The position numbers and the translations under genes are program-made. 64,000 nucleotides of DNA, taken from the NCBI GenBank assembly GCA_020073585.1, contig JAIQEV010000006.1, positions 46,171-110,170 on the forward strand, read 5' to 3'. Below the pieces are notes generated by a model. That model did no database searches, was not told where the DNA came from, and worked only from the letters and a program-made list of their open reading frames with translations. Below are positions 56,065 through 64,000 of this stretch, one piece after another (positions within the stretch are counted from its first letter, which is position 1; every line of letters starts with the position of its first letter). Source of the stretch: Terriglobia bacterium (GTDB taxonomy: Bacteria > Acidobacteriota > Terriglobia > Acidiferrales > UBA7541).

Positions 56065-56397
56065 ATGACTGATGAACAAAAGGATGCTTTGGTTGGAAAG
56101 CTCGTTTTAGAACACGGGGAATTGAAGGGTGAGACAGGCACCTTGCGGGCTGCTTGTAAAAAGATCGGTCAGACTTTCCAGAGCGTCGGGAACACATTAA
56201 TTCAATATCCAGAGAGACTGATATTTCTCGGTGAGAGCTACGATGGACGCTTTCATGCTGCTACGACAGTAAAGATAGAGGAGATTGACGGCAAGAAGTT
56301 GCTAGAGCTAACGAACGAAATCCGAGCGAAGATTGTTAGGCAGGACGATGTTACGAGTCAGTTAAAAGGGATGGGTGTTGACGTGAGCCATCCATAG
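56065..56397 (+). CDS. Small unknown protein of the AT-richer island
   Basis: A 110-residue soluble protein (EQKDALVGKLVLEHGELKGE, ERLIFLGESYDGRFHAATTV). AAGGAGAAGG precedes the ATG. Codon use is AT-richer than in flanking genes, suggesting recent transfer. I do not recognise it. Confidence 0.65.
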   Translation: MTDEQKDALVGKLVLEHGELKGETGTLRAACKKIGQTFQSVGNTLIQYPERLIFLGESYDGRFHAATTVKIEEIDGKKLLELTNEIRAKIVRQDDVTSQLKGMGVDVSHP

Positions 56398-56457
56398 TCG
56401 GGAAGATTTCTCCATATTTCTTTTTTTTCTGTATTGTTGAGATGTTAGAGGTGAAAT

Positions 56458-56727
56458 TTGACGCACGAGGAAAGAATTTATCTGAGCCTGAAAGATTTGC
56501 AGGATATTGAACTTCGTTGTCCGCATTGCGAAACCAAGCTCACATGGCCCATCCGCAGTTCAACTTCAATGAATATCCCGGACAAGTGCCCGAACTGCAA
56601 CAAAGATTGGTTTCTAATGCATGATCCAAGACGCAAGACTCTAGGCGCCCTCGTGACCGTCATTCGAGACACTGAGAAGGAGTTTAAGGAGGATTCTTTC
56701 TTTTTGCGTTTTCGAGTTCTTCGTTAG
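56458..56727 (+). CDS. Small zinc-ribbon protein of the AT-richer island
   Basis: An 89-residue protein with two Cys pairs, LRCPHCETKLTWPI and KCPNCNKDWFLM, forming a zinc ribbon, and a C-terminal charged part. The start is TTG, after AGAGGTG. Its stop overlaps the stop of the proteasome-like gene on the other strand. Function unknown. Confidence 0.65.
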   Translation: MTHEERIYLSLKDLQDIELRCPHCETKLTWPIRSSTSMNIPDKCPNCNKDWFLMHDPRRKTLGALVTVIRDTEKEFKEDSFFLRFRVLR

Positions 56728-57401
56728 CCAGAGATCATCTTTCTTAGGGTACTCACTTCTCTTTCTTTGACTTCGAAAAGAATCTTGTCAATCTGTTCTT
56801 TTGTGAGCCAATCCCATATTCCTACCTGTTCAACTAACAAGATGTCTATGCCCTTTCCACATTTATCAACGAAATCTATTGCTTTCGATACCATGTAGGC
56901 GGCCAATTTCTGCCCATATTCAAGGGAATCTTGTTTTGAATATGTCTGTTTCAAGTAGTGAAGAAGCGAAGAATCAGCGCATCCTAGAACTTCAAAGTCC
57001 GGGGCAGGACAGAAGGCTTTATCTTGGTAGAGAAACATTTTCGTAGGCTCAGGACCGCACTCAATAACGATTAACAATTGAACGGGAGGGGAATCATAGT
57101 GCTTGTTCGAAATCTCATTCAGAGTGCCCTCGATTTTTTCTCTTACATCTCTAAATCTAGGAGGTTCATAGTCCTCAGAACTAAACCCAATTTCAAAAGG
57201 ACGCAGGGCCGCCTCTATTTTCTCTGCCGCCTCCTTGGCGATGGCGGGAGAGTCGCAGTAGGTCAAAAACACGTTCCAGTGTATTCCTTCAATCAAGAAT
57301 ATCTTCTCAGCCTCATACTTATGACTGCCGGAAGCTGTTATCTGCCGATCCGCAGCTAGGATGAAGCCATCTCGGAAGGTCATGCCAATGGCAATGGTCA
57401 T
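56724..57401 (-). CDS. Proteasome-beta-like Ntn hydrolase, orphan
   Basis: A 225-residue protein whose second residue is Thr. After Met removal, Thr1 would be the N-terminal nucleophile. Asp is at position 17 (GFILAADRQIT), as in proteasome beta subunits, and Lys at 32 (EAEKIFLIEG), one short of the usual Lys33. The later GCADSSLLHYL and VDKCGKGIDILLVE resemble the Ser129 and Asp166/Ser169 regions. The family could be 20S-beta-like, Anbu-like or a new branch. No unfoldase gene (HslU, Mpa/ARC) is in the window. Codon use is AT-rich, unlike neighbours. Confidence 0.75.
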   Translation of the reverse strand: MTIAIGMTFRDGFILAADRQITASGSHKYEAEKIFLIEGIHWNVFLTYCDSPAIAKEAAEKIEAALRPFEIGFSSEDYEPPRFRDVREKIEGTLNEISNKHYDSPPVQLLIVIECGPEPTKMFLYQDKAFCPAPDFEVLGCADSSLLHYLKQTYSKQDSLEYGQKLAAYMVSKAIDFVDKCGKGIDILLVEQVGIWDWLTKEQIDKILFEVKEREVSTLRKMISG

Positions 57402-57560
57402 ATTTCTAGCCCTCCCTACTTTGGGAGGATTATCTTTCTTTCGCATCGGTTGTGGAAGTGTTGTATGTCGGTTGAAAGTACCAGGCGCGGGCCGCGCTCC
57501 GGTCTGGCGCGCAAGTGTGCTAGCATTAGGCGTTCTGAGACCCAGCAAGGAGCCACCGTC

Positions 57561-58280
57561 TTGTCGCAGCATATTACGCGCAAGGAATTGAAGCAGGACA
57601 AGTTCCGCCAATCCATCGAGCATGGCGCCGAAGCCGTCATTTCCCACAAGGCTTTCGCCACCGTGGTGATCGGCCTGGTGGCCGCCATCGCCCTGGCCGC
57701 CGGCGGCTGGCGCATCTATACCGAGCGGCGCACCGTCAACGCCGCCGCGGCGCTGGACGAAGCCAGCCGGGTGTACAACGCGCGCATTCGCGCCGCCGGC
57801 GAGCCCGCCGAGCCCGGCGAGATCACCTATCTCAACGAGGCCCTCAAGATGCAGGACGCCGCGGCGAAGTTCACCGCCGTCGGCGACAAGTACCCCAGCA
57901 CCAATCCCGGCCAGCTGGCCCGCTACTACGCCGCGCTCTGTTACGAAAGCCTCGAGCGCCCCAACCAGGCCCTGGAAAGCCTGAAGAAGATCTCCGGGAG
58001 CAGCGACAAGGAATTGGCCGCGCTCGCGCAATACCAGTCCGCCACCATCTACGCGCGCACCGGCAAGACCGACGACGCGGTGATGATCTACCGCGCCCTG
58101 TCGGAAAAGCCCAGTGCCTTCGTGCCGCGCAGCCTGGCCCTGCTGGAGCTGGCCGCGCTGCTGCGCTCCAGGAATCCCAAGGAAGCCGCGAACATCTACG
58201 CGCAGATCAAGAAGGAATTTCCGGACACGGCCGTCGCCGAAGAGGCGGAACGCAACCTCGAAGCGCTGCCGCAGTCCTGA
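57561..58280 (+). CDS. YfgM-like TPR membrane protein
   Basis: A 239-residue protein with a TTG start preceded by AAGGAG at 8 nt. An N-terminal cytoplasmic part (RKELKQDKFRQSIEHGAEAV) and one membrane helix (FATVVIGLVAAIALAAGGWRI) precede about 175 residues of tetratricopeptide-like helices (ARYYAALCYESLERPNQALE, YQSATIYARTGKTDDAVMIY). YfgM-like proteins work with the Sec translocon and periplasmic chaperones in E. coli. The role here is inferred. Confidence 0.82.
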   Translation: MSQHITRKELKQDKFRQSIEHGAEAVISHKAFATVVIGLVAAIALAAGGWRIYTERRTVNAAAALDEASRVYNARIRAAGEPAEPGEITYLNEALKMQDAAAKFTAVGDKYPSTNPGQLARYYAALCYESLERPNQALESLKKISGSSDKELAALAQYQSATIYARTGKTDDAVMIYRALSEKPSAFVPRSLALLELAALLRSRNPKEAANIYAQIKKEFPDTAVAEEAERNLEALPQS

Positions 58281-58398
58281 GAGCAGCCCTCGAAGATAGG
58301 CCGCGCCGCCCGCAATTTATTGATCCCGACAGAGCCGGGAGGGCGGCCGCCAGTCGAAGCGCCGGGCTGAACCCGGCTCCGGAGTCTCCGAGCGCTCC

Positions 58399-59535
58399 AT
58401 GAACCTCGCGCCCTACGCCATGCATGCGGAAAACTCCCGCGGGCGGCGCTATCCCGAGCCGGCTCATCCCTACCGCAGCGACTACGCGCGGGACCGCGAT
58501 CGCATCATCCATTCCCGCGCCTTCCGCCGCCTGGAGGCCAAGACCCAGGTCTTTACCACCCGCTATTCCGACCACTTCCGCAATCGCCTCACGCACACCC
58601 TGGAGGTCGCGCAGATCGCGCGCACCGTGGCCGGCGCGCTGGGCCTCAATGCCGAACTGGCCGAAGCCCTGGCCCTGGCCCACGACGCCGGGCATCCCCC
58701 CTTCGGCCACGCCGGCGAGCGCCAGCTCGACGAGCTCATGCGCGCGCACGGCGGCTCTTTCGATCACAACCTGCACGCCCTGCGCATCGTCGAGCAGTTC
58801 GAGCAGCGCTACCTGGCTTTCCCCGGGCTGAATCTGACCTTCGAAGTGCGCGAGGGCATCGTCAAGCACTCCTCGGACTATCCCGCGGCGGACTACCCGC
58901 AGCTCGCCGAGTACGCCCTGGACCAGCGCCCTCCGCTCGAGGCCCAGATCATCGACTGGGTGGACGAGATCGCCTACAACACCGCCGACCTGGACGACGC
59001 CCGCGAGGCCCGCCTGCTTTCCCAGGAGACTCTCCTCCAGGAGGTGCCCCTGTTCCGCGAGGCCAGCGCCGCCGTGGACGCCGCTTATCCCGGCGGCCTT
59101 CCCAAGCTGAAGTTCAACGAAGCCCTCAAGCGCGTCCTGGATCTGCTGGTCACCGACCTTATCGAAGCCACGCGGCGGCGCGTGGCCGAATCCGGCGCGG
59201 CCTCCGTGGACGAAATCCGCCGCGCCCCGCAGCGCCTGGCGGGTTTCAGCGCGGAGCTGGCCGCGCGCAACGCCGCGCTGAAGAGCTTTCTCTCCCGGCA
59301 CATCTACCAGCATCCCGCCATCACCGACGACCGCGACCGCTCGGTGCGCTGCCTCCGCGAGCTCTTCGCTTATTATCTGCAGACTCCCGGGGCCATGCCG
59401 CCGTTCCACGCCGCCCTGGCGGAGAAGGAGCCGCGCCACGTCGTGGTCTGCGACTACATCGCCGGGATGACCGATCAGTATCTGTTGCGCCGGCACCGCG
59501 AGATCTTCGGCGCCGCCCGCCGCGCCGTGAATTAG
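58399..59535 (+). CDS. dgt: Deoxyguanosinetriphosphate triphosphohydrolase-like protein (HD domain)
   Basis: A 378-residue HD-domain enzyme. FRRLEAKTQVFTTRYSDHFRNRLTHTLEVAQIAR, LAHDAGHPPFGHAGE and IDWVDEIAYNTADLDDA provide the metal ligands (H, HD, D). It removes triphosphate from dNTPs. The 118-bp gap before it holds a GC-rich imperfect hairpin near 58361. Confidence 0.95.
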   Translation: MNLAPYAMHAENSRGRRYPEPAHPYRSDYARDRDRIIHSRAFRRLEAKTQVFTTRYSDHFRNRLTHTLEVAQIARTVAGALGLNAELAEALALAHDAGHPPFGHAGERQLDELMRAHGGSFDHNLHALRIVEQFEQRYLAFPGLNLTFEVREGIVKHSSDYPAADYPQLAEYALDQRPPLEAQIIDWVDEIAYNTADLDDAREARLLSQETLLQEVPLFREASAAVDAAYPGGLPKLKFNEALKRVLDLLVTDLIEATRRRVAESGAASVDEIRRAPQRLAGFSAELAARNAALKSFLSRHIYQHPAITDDRDRSVRCLRELFAYYLQTPGAMPPFHAALAEKEPRHVVVCDYIAGMTDQYLLRRHREIFGAARRAVN

Positions 59536-59601
59536 TGCGCGCCGCGGGCCGCGCGGATTTTTGGGGAAAGAAATTTTTCCGAGCTGCGAGGGAGGGGAAT
59601 C

Positions 59602-60105
59602 GTGGGAAGAAAAACATTCGTTGCGGTGGCGCTGCTGCTGGGCGGCGTGCTGGTGTGGAGTTCCCCGGGGACGGCCGCGCCGGCGGCCGCGGACCCGGCG
59701 GTGTTGATGAAAGCCGACGAGGCGTTTGACGCCGCCCGCGCGGAACGCGGCTTGGAGGGCTTCGCCTCGTTCATCGCCGAGGACGTGACCACCATTCGCC
59801 CCAATCAGCCCATCGTGCGCGGCAAGGAATCTTTCCTCGCCGGCTGGAAGGAGGCTTACGGCGTGCCGGGGCTTTCCGTGCGCTGGAAGCCGGAAGTGGC
59901 GCGGATTGCGGACGACGGCACGCTGGGCTTCACCCTCGGCTCGTACCGAGCGACGCAGACCGACAACGGCGTCACGAAGCTTCTCGGCACCGGAAAATAC
60001 GCGACCATCTGGCGCCGCCAGCCCGACGGCTCCTGGAAAGTGGTCTTCGACACCGGCGTCCGGGATACACCGCCCGCGGCTCCGCAAGAGCCGCGCAAGC
60101 CTTGA
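59602..60105 (+). CDS. Secreted NTF2-like (DUF4440/YybH type) protein
   Basis: A 167-residue protein with a signal peptide (FVAVALLLGGVLVWSSPGTAA) and an NTF2-like fold (MKADEAFDAARAERGLEGFASFIAEDVT, GKYATIWRRQPDGSWKVVFDTG). Start is GTG after GGGAGGGG. Function unknown. Confidence 0.82.
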   Translation: MGRKTFVAVALLLGGVLVWSSPGTAAPAAADPAVLMKADEAFDAARAERGLEGFASFIAEDVTTIRPNQPIVRGKESFLAGWKEAYGVPGLSVRWKPEVARIADDGTLGFTLGSYRATQTDNGVTKLLGTGKYATIWRRQPDGSWKVVFDTGVRDTPPAAPQEPRKP

Positions 60106-60113
60106 GCCCCGCT

Positions 60114-60548
60114 ATGTCCCAGGCTCACTTCGCGAAGCTCGTGACCATGTACCACGCCGCGCCCATCAACCAGTGGTTTCAGCCGCGCCTGCGCATTCTG
60201 GAAAAAGGCAGCGCGGAGGTCGAGCTCGCGGTGCGCAAGGAGTTCTACCACGCCGCCGGCGCGGCCCACGGCTCCATCTATTTCAAGGCCCTCGACGACG
60301 CCACGTTTTTTGCGGTGCAGTCGCTGGTTCCGGAGACCTTCGTGCTCACGGCCTCTTTCAATCTCTACTTCCTGCGCCCGGTGAGCGAAGGGCATCTGCT
60401 CGCGCGCGGCCGCGTGGTGAGCCGCGCCAAACGTGTGTATATCGCCGAGGGCGTGCTCTTCGACAGCCACGGCAAGGAAGCCGCGCGCGGCAGCGGCAGC
60501 TTCCTGCCCAGCGCCATTCCGCTCACCCCCGAAATGGGCTATCGCTGA
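60114..60548 (+). CDS. Hotdog-fold thioesterase (PaaI-like)
   Basis: A 144-residue protein: VELAVRKEFYHAAGAAHGSIYFKALDDATFFA and TASFNLYFLRPVSEGHLLARGRVV match the hotdog thioesterase pattern, with the catalytic Asp region ALDDAT. The ATG at 60114 is preferred over a TTG at 60102. It begins 8 bp after the NTF2-like gene. Confidence 0.85.
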   Translation: MSQAHFAKLVTMYHAAPINQWFQPRLRILEKGSAEVELAVRKEFYHAAGAAHGSIYFKALDDATFFAVQSLVPETFVLTASFNLYFLRPVSEGHLLARGRVVSRAKRVYIAEGVLFDSHGKEAARGSGSFLPSAIPLTPEMGYR

Positions 60549-60663
60549 GGGCGTGCCGCACGGCTCCGCCGACAATTTGCCGACAGGGCTGCGGCGCTTC
60601 CTTGACACCCTGCCAAACATTTGTTTGGATAGCGGCAGCTACTTTGGAGGGAGATTCGCGACC

Positions 60664-61062
60664 ATGGCCGCAGCGCTTCCCGCACCCGTGCAAGGTTATT
60701 TTGACGCCGTTCACGCCAGCCAGCCGGACGCGCTGGCCGCCTGCTTCGCCGAAGACGCCGAAGTGCACTTTCCGATGCAGGAGCTGGTCGTGGGCCGCGG
60801 CAAAATCCGCGAGTTTTATGCCGGGGTCTTCGTCTTCTACGCCCGGCGCCACGACGAAATCACCGCGGTGTACCAGAGTGCGAACGGCGACGTGGCCACG
60901 GAAATCCACTTCGACGGCACCACCGGCGACGGCAAGGACGTCACCTTCGACGCCGTGGACGTTTTCACCGTGCGCAACAACAAGATCCAGAAGCTGCGCA
61001 TCTTCTACGACAGCGCCAAGGTGCTGCAGATGCTGGGCGCGCTGCCCAGCGCCTCCCGGTAG
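60664..61062 (+). CDS. SnoaL/NTF2-like protein
   Basis: A 132-residue protein with the SnoaL-like pattern: PVQGYFDAVHASQPDALAAC, FAEDAEVHFPMQELVVGRGKI, IQKLRIFYDSAKVLQ. The ATG follows GGAGGGAG. It could bind or alter a small molecule; substrate unknown. Confidence 0.85.
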   Translation: MAAALPAPVQGYFDAVHASQPDALAACFAEDAEVHFPMQELVVGRGKIREFYAGVFVFYARRHDEITAVYQSANGDVATEIHFDGTTGDGKDVTFDAVDVFTVRNNKIQKLRIFYDSAKVLQMLGALPSASR

Positions 61063-61082
61063 TTCGCCGCCGCCCGGGCGGG

Positions 61083-61409
61083 TCAGCTCAGCAGGCGCTT
61101 CAGGAGCAGGTCCAGGCGCGCGCGGTGGTCGTAGTCCATGCCCGTGAATTGGATGCCCATGCCCTCTCCCGGCGTGGTGGAGCGGACCGTGGCGCGCGCG
61201 CGCACTTCCCCGTTGGGCACTTGGAAGACGAGCTTCAGGATGGTGCCAATGGGCGGCGGATTCGGCGTGGTGATGAACAGCCCGCCCAGACCGAGCGATT
61301 GCACGCGGGAGACTTCCTTGTGCGCCCCGGCCTGCCAGGCCACTTCCATCCCTTTCGGCAGGGTGATGCGGGGGAAGCGGCGTTCTTCCTTACCAGACTT
61401 TTTGTCCAT
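61083..61409 (-). CDS. PilZ-domain protein
   Basis: A 108-residue protein with EERRFPRITLPKGMEVAW as the N-terminal motif, SLGLGGLFITTPNPPPIG in place of the usual NxSxxG, and GMGIQFTGMDYDHRARLDLLLKRL at the end. The weaker second motif makes c-di-GMP binding less certain than for the other three PilZ proteins here. Confidence 0.8.
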   Translation of the reverse strand: MDKKSGKEERRFPRITLPKGMEVAWQAGAHKEVSRVQSLGLGGLFITTPNPPPIGTILKLVFQVPNGEVRARATVRSTTPGEGMGIQFTGMDYDHRARLDLLLKRLLS

Positions 61410-62119
61410 CGCGAACCTGACCGAATGCGCTCGCGGCCGTACAGCGGCGGGAGCGGGGCGTGCCGCGTCAGAAGACCGGGGCGGAGGGGTGTGCGCCCGA
61501 TCTGGCCCTGCGAGGATTGTGCGATGCCCGCCCGCGACTGGCAAGAAACAATCGCCGGGGCGTCTTCTCGCGGTTAACCGCCGGCGGCTGGCCTGCGCGG
61601 CGGCGGGCGGGAAGTAAACATAACGGCCCCCGCCCCCGGCATTTTTCCGTAAGTGTGGATTCTGCAGGACTTTAAGTTCAACGATTTTGGAAGTGTGGAT
61701 TCTACAGGGGTTATGGGCGGATTTTGCGGAAGTGTGGATTATAAAGGGGTTAGCGGGCGAGGGGTGCGGCGGGCGGGGTGGCTGCTGCGTAATCACAACA
61801 CATGTTAGCACAGTAGTACATGCACTTCAAGAGCTGATTGGGAGAAATTGCGAGAGCGGGGAGGGGCTTGCGGCTCTTCTCAAGACAAGCGGTGAATTCG
61901 AAGGAAGCGATACGTAGCGCTGCCAGGGGAAAGGCAAAACCGCACCGTTTTCGCTGTCGAAAACGATGCGGCACCCAGTCCTTGCCAACTCATCAAGGGG
62001 CTGACACCCGCCGTCCGACGCTCTACAGTGCCCAACTTGGGGTGACGTGTCATACCCACTCCCGGCGTCGTAGACGCCGCTCTTCCCGCGCTCCGCGGCG
62101 CTGACGGTTGAGCACAACC
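61410..62119. other. Non-coding stretch with repeats and a hairpin
   Basis: It holds the tandem repeats at 61651 and a hairpin at 61940-61971 (14-bp stem with one mismatch, loop CTGT). Short open frames on both strands show no family or ribosome-binding site. Confidence 0.5.
61651..61750. repeat. Three tandem imperfect 39-40-bp repeats
   Basis: AAGTGTGGATT begins units at 61651, 61691 and 61730, each followed by a CAGG- or AAGG-type tract. The spacing is 40 and 39 bp. Confidence 0.75.
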
Positions 62120-62633
62120 TCAGGGGCTAGTCTTTGGCCCCACTGCTTTCCCCTCCCAGCGGAACTTTTCGGGGATGTCGTCCCATGTGAATCCTGCGTA
62201 GCAGACTGGCTGGGCAGCGCCGCCTTTTGCAGGAGGCAGGTCGAATTGAAAGGACACTTGAAGAAACCATGCCGGCCCCACATGATTCACAGGAACGCTG
62301 AACAGGACTTCCTTCAGGCAACCCCGATTTCGGGATCATGCGCATTTGAGGGGTAATCACATCCTCTAGGATGGTCATATCGGGATCAGTGATGGAACTA
62401 TGGGCCCGCACGATGATTGGAAGGACAGAGTTGTTCACGAGACGAAGCCATAGTCCTCGGGCAAGCTCATCTGGCCTCAGGGGCTCACGGGGACCTGTAT
62501 GGTCGAATTCGATGTAGACGAACGGCTTTGTAGCATCAAGGGCTAGTTTGGGAGTTGCTTGGGGCTGCGCTATGTGACAGGTCGCCATCGCAAGAATACT
62601 TATCGTGCCGAGTATAAGTGGAAGTCTCATCAC
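62120..62633 (-). pseudogene. Frameshifted secreted/lipoprotein-like gene
   Basis: The start (GTG at 62633, or ATG at 62630) gives a signal-like N terminus (LPLILGTISILAMATCHIA). The frame reads well to KSGLPEG. A +1 shift there opens a frame continuing EVLFSVPVNHVGPAWFLQVSF, CYAGFTWDDIPEKFRW and a stop at 62120-62122. The unshifted reading becomes Arg/Ser/Cys-rich and ends at 62127. One base too many in the GAAGGAAG run near 62312-62320 explains it. Family unknown. Confidence 0.65.
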
Positions 62634-62777
62634 TGGCTTCCTTTCGTATTGCGTTTGAACGCCCCAACCTTGTCCCTGGGATCTAAACCACCGTATGTGC
62701 CATTCTTGTTTCGCAGCATCGAGTCGATTGCTACATCAACTTTCCTGCCCCAACCCGGCTGATGCGCCCAAGTGACC
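62630..62777 (-). pseudogene. 3' fragment of a gene cut by the IS element
   Basis: About 49 codons ending in KVGAFKRNTKGSQ are left. The segment contains WAHQPGWGRKVDVAIDSM and NGTYGGLDPRDK. Its TGA overlaps the ATG of the downstream secreted-protein gene (ATGA), so the two were translationally coupled. The 5' part is missing beyond the IS end. Confidence 0.5.
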
Positions 62778-62801
62778 TGCCCCCCGGATCCGCAGGCTGG
62801 A

Positions 62802-63683
62802 TCATACGACATTCGCACTCTGTGAGAGAGTTCCTGCGCCTGGCGTAGCGCGAAGCGCGGAGCCAGGCGCAGGAAGAAGTTGCCGCGCATACGCGGCTGG
62901 GGTCTGATAGCCCAGCGCGCTGTGCGGCCGCTCCTCATTGAACTCCTTTTGCCACGCCACGATCTTCCGCCGCGCGTCCCGCAGATTCTCGAACCAACTG
63001 ACATTCAAGCACTCATCCCGCATCTTGCCGTTGAAACTTTCCACGTACCCGTTCTGCTGTGGCTTCCCCGGCTGGATGTGCACCAGCTCGATTCCCCGCT
63101 CGATGCACCACGCCAGAAAATGCCTGCTGGTGAACTCCGGTCCGTTGTCGCAACGAATCGCCAGCGGCTTTTCCCTCTCCGTCAGAACGATCTCCAGCGC
63201 CCGCGTCACTCGCGGACTCGCGAAGCTGGTGTCCACTTCCAGCGTCAGACACTCCCTGGTGCATTCATCCACCACGCTGAGCACGCGGATCGCTCGTCCG
63301 CTCGCGATCGCATCGTGCGCGAAATCCACCGCCCATTCCTGGTTCGCTGCCGTCAGCGCCGGTCGCGGCGAACCCTCGCGCACCAGCCTCTTGCGCGCTT
63401 TTCGGCGCACCGCCAGTCCCGCTTCCCGGTACACGCGAAAGACCCGCTTGTGATTCACGCGCTCCCCGCTGCCGCCCAGCAGAATGTGCAATCGCCGATA
63501 GCCCCACCGCGGTTTCTTCCGCGCCAACTCCACCAGCCGTTCGCGCAGCGCTTCATCGCTCCGTGTCGGGCGGTAGCGAAAACTCGATACCGCGATCTGC
63601 ATCAGCCCGCAAACCCGCTGCTGGCTCGCTTGATAGTTCTCACGCAGCCAGCGCACTTCTTCCCGCAGCTCTACGAGCCCCAT
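62802..63683 (-). CDS. IS3-family transposase OrfB (DDE integrase domain)
   Basis: A 293-residue frame with an HTH-like N-terminal part (SQQRVCGLMQIAVSSFRYRP, HTH_21-like KKPRWGYRRLHILL) and the rve catalytic core: WAVDFAHDAI (D), LAIRCDNGPEFTS (D) and QNGYVESFNGKMRDECLN (E). It is probably made as a fusion with OrfA by -1 frameshifting at an A6C run (CAAAAAACGG near 63683-63692). Confidence 0.93.
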   Translation of the reverse strand: MGLVELREEVRWLRENYQASQQRVCGLMQIAVSSFRYRPTRSDEALRERLVELARKKPRWGYRRLHILLGGSGERVNHKRVFRVYREAGLAVRRKARKRLVREGSPRPALTAANQEWAVDFAHDAIASGRAIRVLSVVDECTRECLTLEVDTSFASPRVTRALEIVLTEREKPLAIRCDNGPEFTSRHFLAWCIERGIELVHIQPGKPQQNGYVESFNGKMRDECLNVSWFENLRDARRKIVAWQKEFNEERPHSALGYQTPAAYARQLLPAPGSALRATPGAGTLSQSANVV

Positions 63684-63946
63684 CCGTTTTTTGAGATCAC
63701 CGCTTTCAGCATCTCTTTGTCGAGACTCAAATCCGCCACCAGCTTCTTCAGTCGGTGATTTTCATCCTCCAACTGGCGCAGCCGCTGCGCCTCGTTCACA
63801 TCCAAGCCCCCGTACTTCGCCTTCCAGGCGTAGATCGTGTGCTTCGAGACGCCCATCTCGCGGCCTACATCCTCAGCCCGCCGCCCCGCTTCCAATTGTT
63901 TCAGCGCTCCGATCATCTCCGCTTCGCTGTGCTTTCCCTTCGACAT
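63671..63946 (-). CDS. IS3-family transposase OrfA
   Basis: A 91-residue HTH protein: HSEAEMIGALKQLEAGRRAED, SKHTIYAWKAKYGGLDVNEAQRL, then a leucine-zipper-like helix (LRQLEDENHRLKKLVADLSL). The ATG at 63946 has AGGAGG at 6 nt; an ATG at 63961 is possible. It binds the IS ends. Confidence 0.92.
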   Translation of the reverse strand: MSKGKHSEAEMIGALKQLEAGRRAEDVGREMGVSKHTIYAWKAKYGGLDVNEAQRLRQLEDENHRLKKLVADLSLDKEMLKAVISKNGWGS

Positions 63947-64000
63947 CACACTCCTCCTCATTCCGCAGAATCATATACACTTCCCTGCGGATTGAGGGGA

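Larger units (their letters stand above)
62778..64000 (-). mobile_element. IS3-family insertion sequence (IS407-like), right end at the window edge
   Basis: OrfA and OrfB transposase genes overlap by about 13 bp, and imperfect terminal inverted repeats share ATCCGCAGG (62788-62796 and, inverted, 63984-63992) and the preceding CCCC. The left end probably begins TGCCCCCCGG at 62778. The right end reaches or slightly passes the window edge. No target-site duplication can be checked. Confidence 0.8.

Noticed and set aside
61827..62117. 96-codon minus-strand frame after the frameshifted gene
   Set aside because: No ribosome-binding site, no family, and it spans the hairpin at 61940.

Overview
The window is high-GC, gene-dense bacterial DNA that most likely comes from an Acidobacteriota chromosome. 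This is an inference from gene content: a rimP-nusA-infB-ylxP-rbfA-truB cluster, futalosine-pathway MqnD, several PilZ and DinB-fold proteins, a GH57 glucanotransferase and many short palindromic repeats. I saw no rRNA or convincing tRNA gene and no CRISPR array.

Layout. 1-7434: the end of a Skp/OmpH-like chaperone gene, a terminator, then a promoter and attenuator-like leader driving the ribosome and translation operon. 7544-10507: a lipoprotein secretin whose barrel domain is split by a seven-blade FG-GAP/VCBS propeller. 10551-15845: an apparent iron-transport operon made of an FTR1 permease fused to DUF2318, two FtsX/MacB-type permeases, an ABC ATPase fused to a complete DtxR-like metalloregulator, and a DUF971 protein. 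16136-25532: housekeeping and transport genes (APC permease, MscL with a zinc ribbon, cyclophilin, YfiT-type DinB protein, thioredoxin reductase, proline dehydrogenase, metallo-hydrolase, TlpA-like thioredoxin, 7Fe ferredoxin). 25716-31398: GH57 glucanotransferase, an EgtB/SUMF-type enzyme, a Trm112-like mini-protein and a heptose-7-phosphate kinase. 31417-34648: an HlyD/ABC-2 exporter. 34928-43031: D-Ala-D-Ala ligase, arginase, AsnRS, a TIM-barrel isomerase, MqnD and a secreted HExxH protein. 43125-46982: two PilZ proteins, a receiver domain, a DinB protein and a coupled glutaredoxin. 47232-50254: a sulfur-carrier cysteine cluster (cysteine synthase, JAMM protease, ThiS/MoaD carrier, MoeB-rhodanese) in which the JAMM gene is frameshifted. 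50487-55870: carbonic anhydrase, a CDGSH protein, a diguanylate cyclase with a PilZ protein, two glycosyltransferases and an FHA protein. About 55980-57430: an AT-richer island with two small unknown proteins and a proteasome-beta-like Ntn hydrolase. 57561-61409: TPR protein, dGTPase, NTF2-like proteins, a thioesterase and a fourth PilZ protein. 61410-64000: repeats, a frameshifted secreted-protein gene coupled to a gene fragment, and an IS3-family element that has cut that fragment.

The most unusual items are the ABC ATPase-DtxR fusion inside the FTR1 operon, the secretin-propeller chimera, the orphan proteasome-like hydrolase in foreign-looking DNA, and the CysO-like carrier ending in GGIF next to a broken JAMM gene. 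All functions are inferred from recognisable motifs, without database searches.
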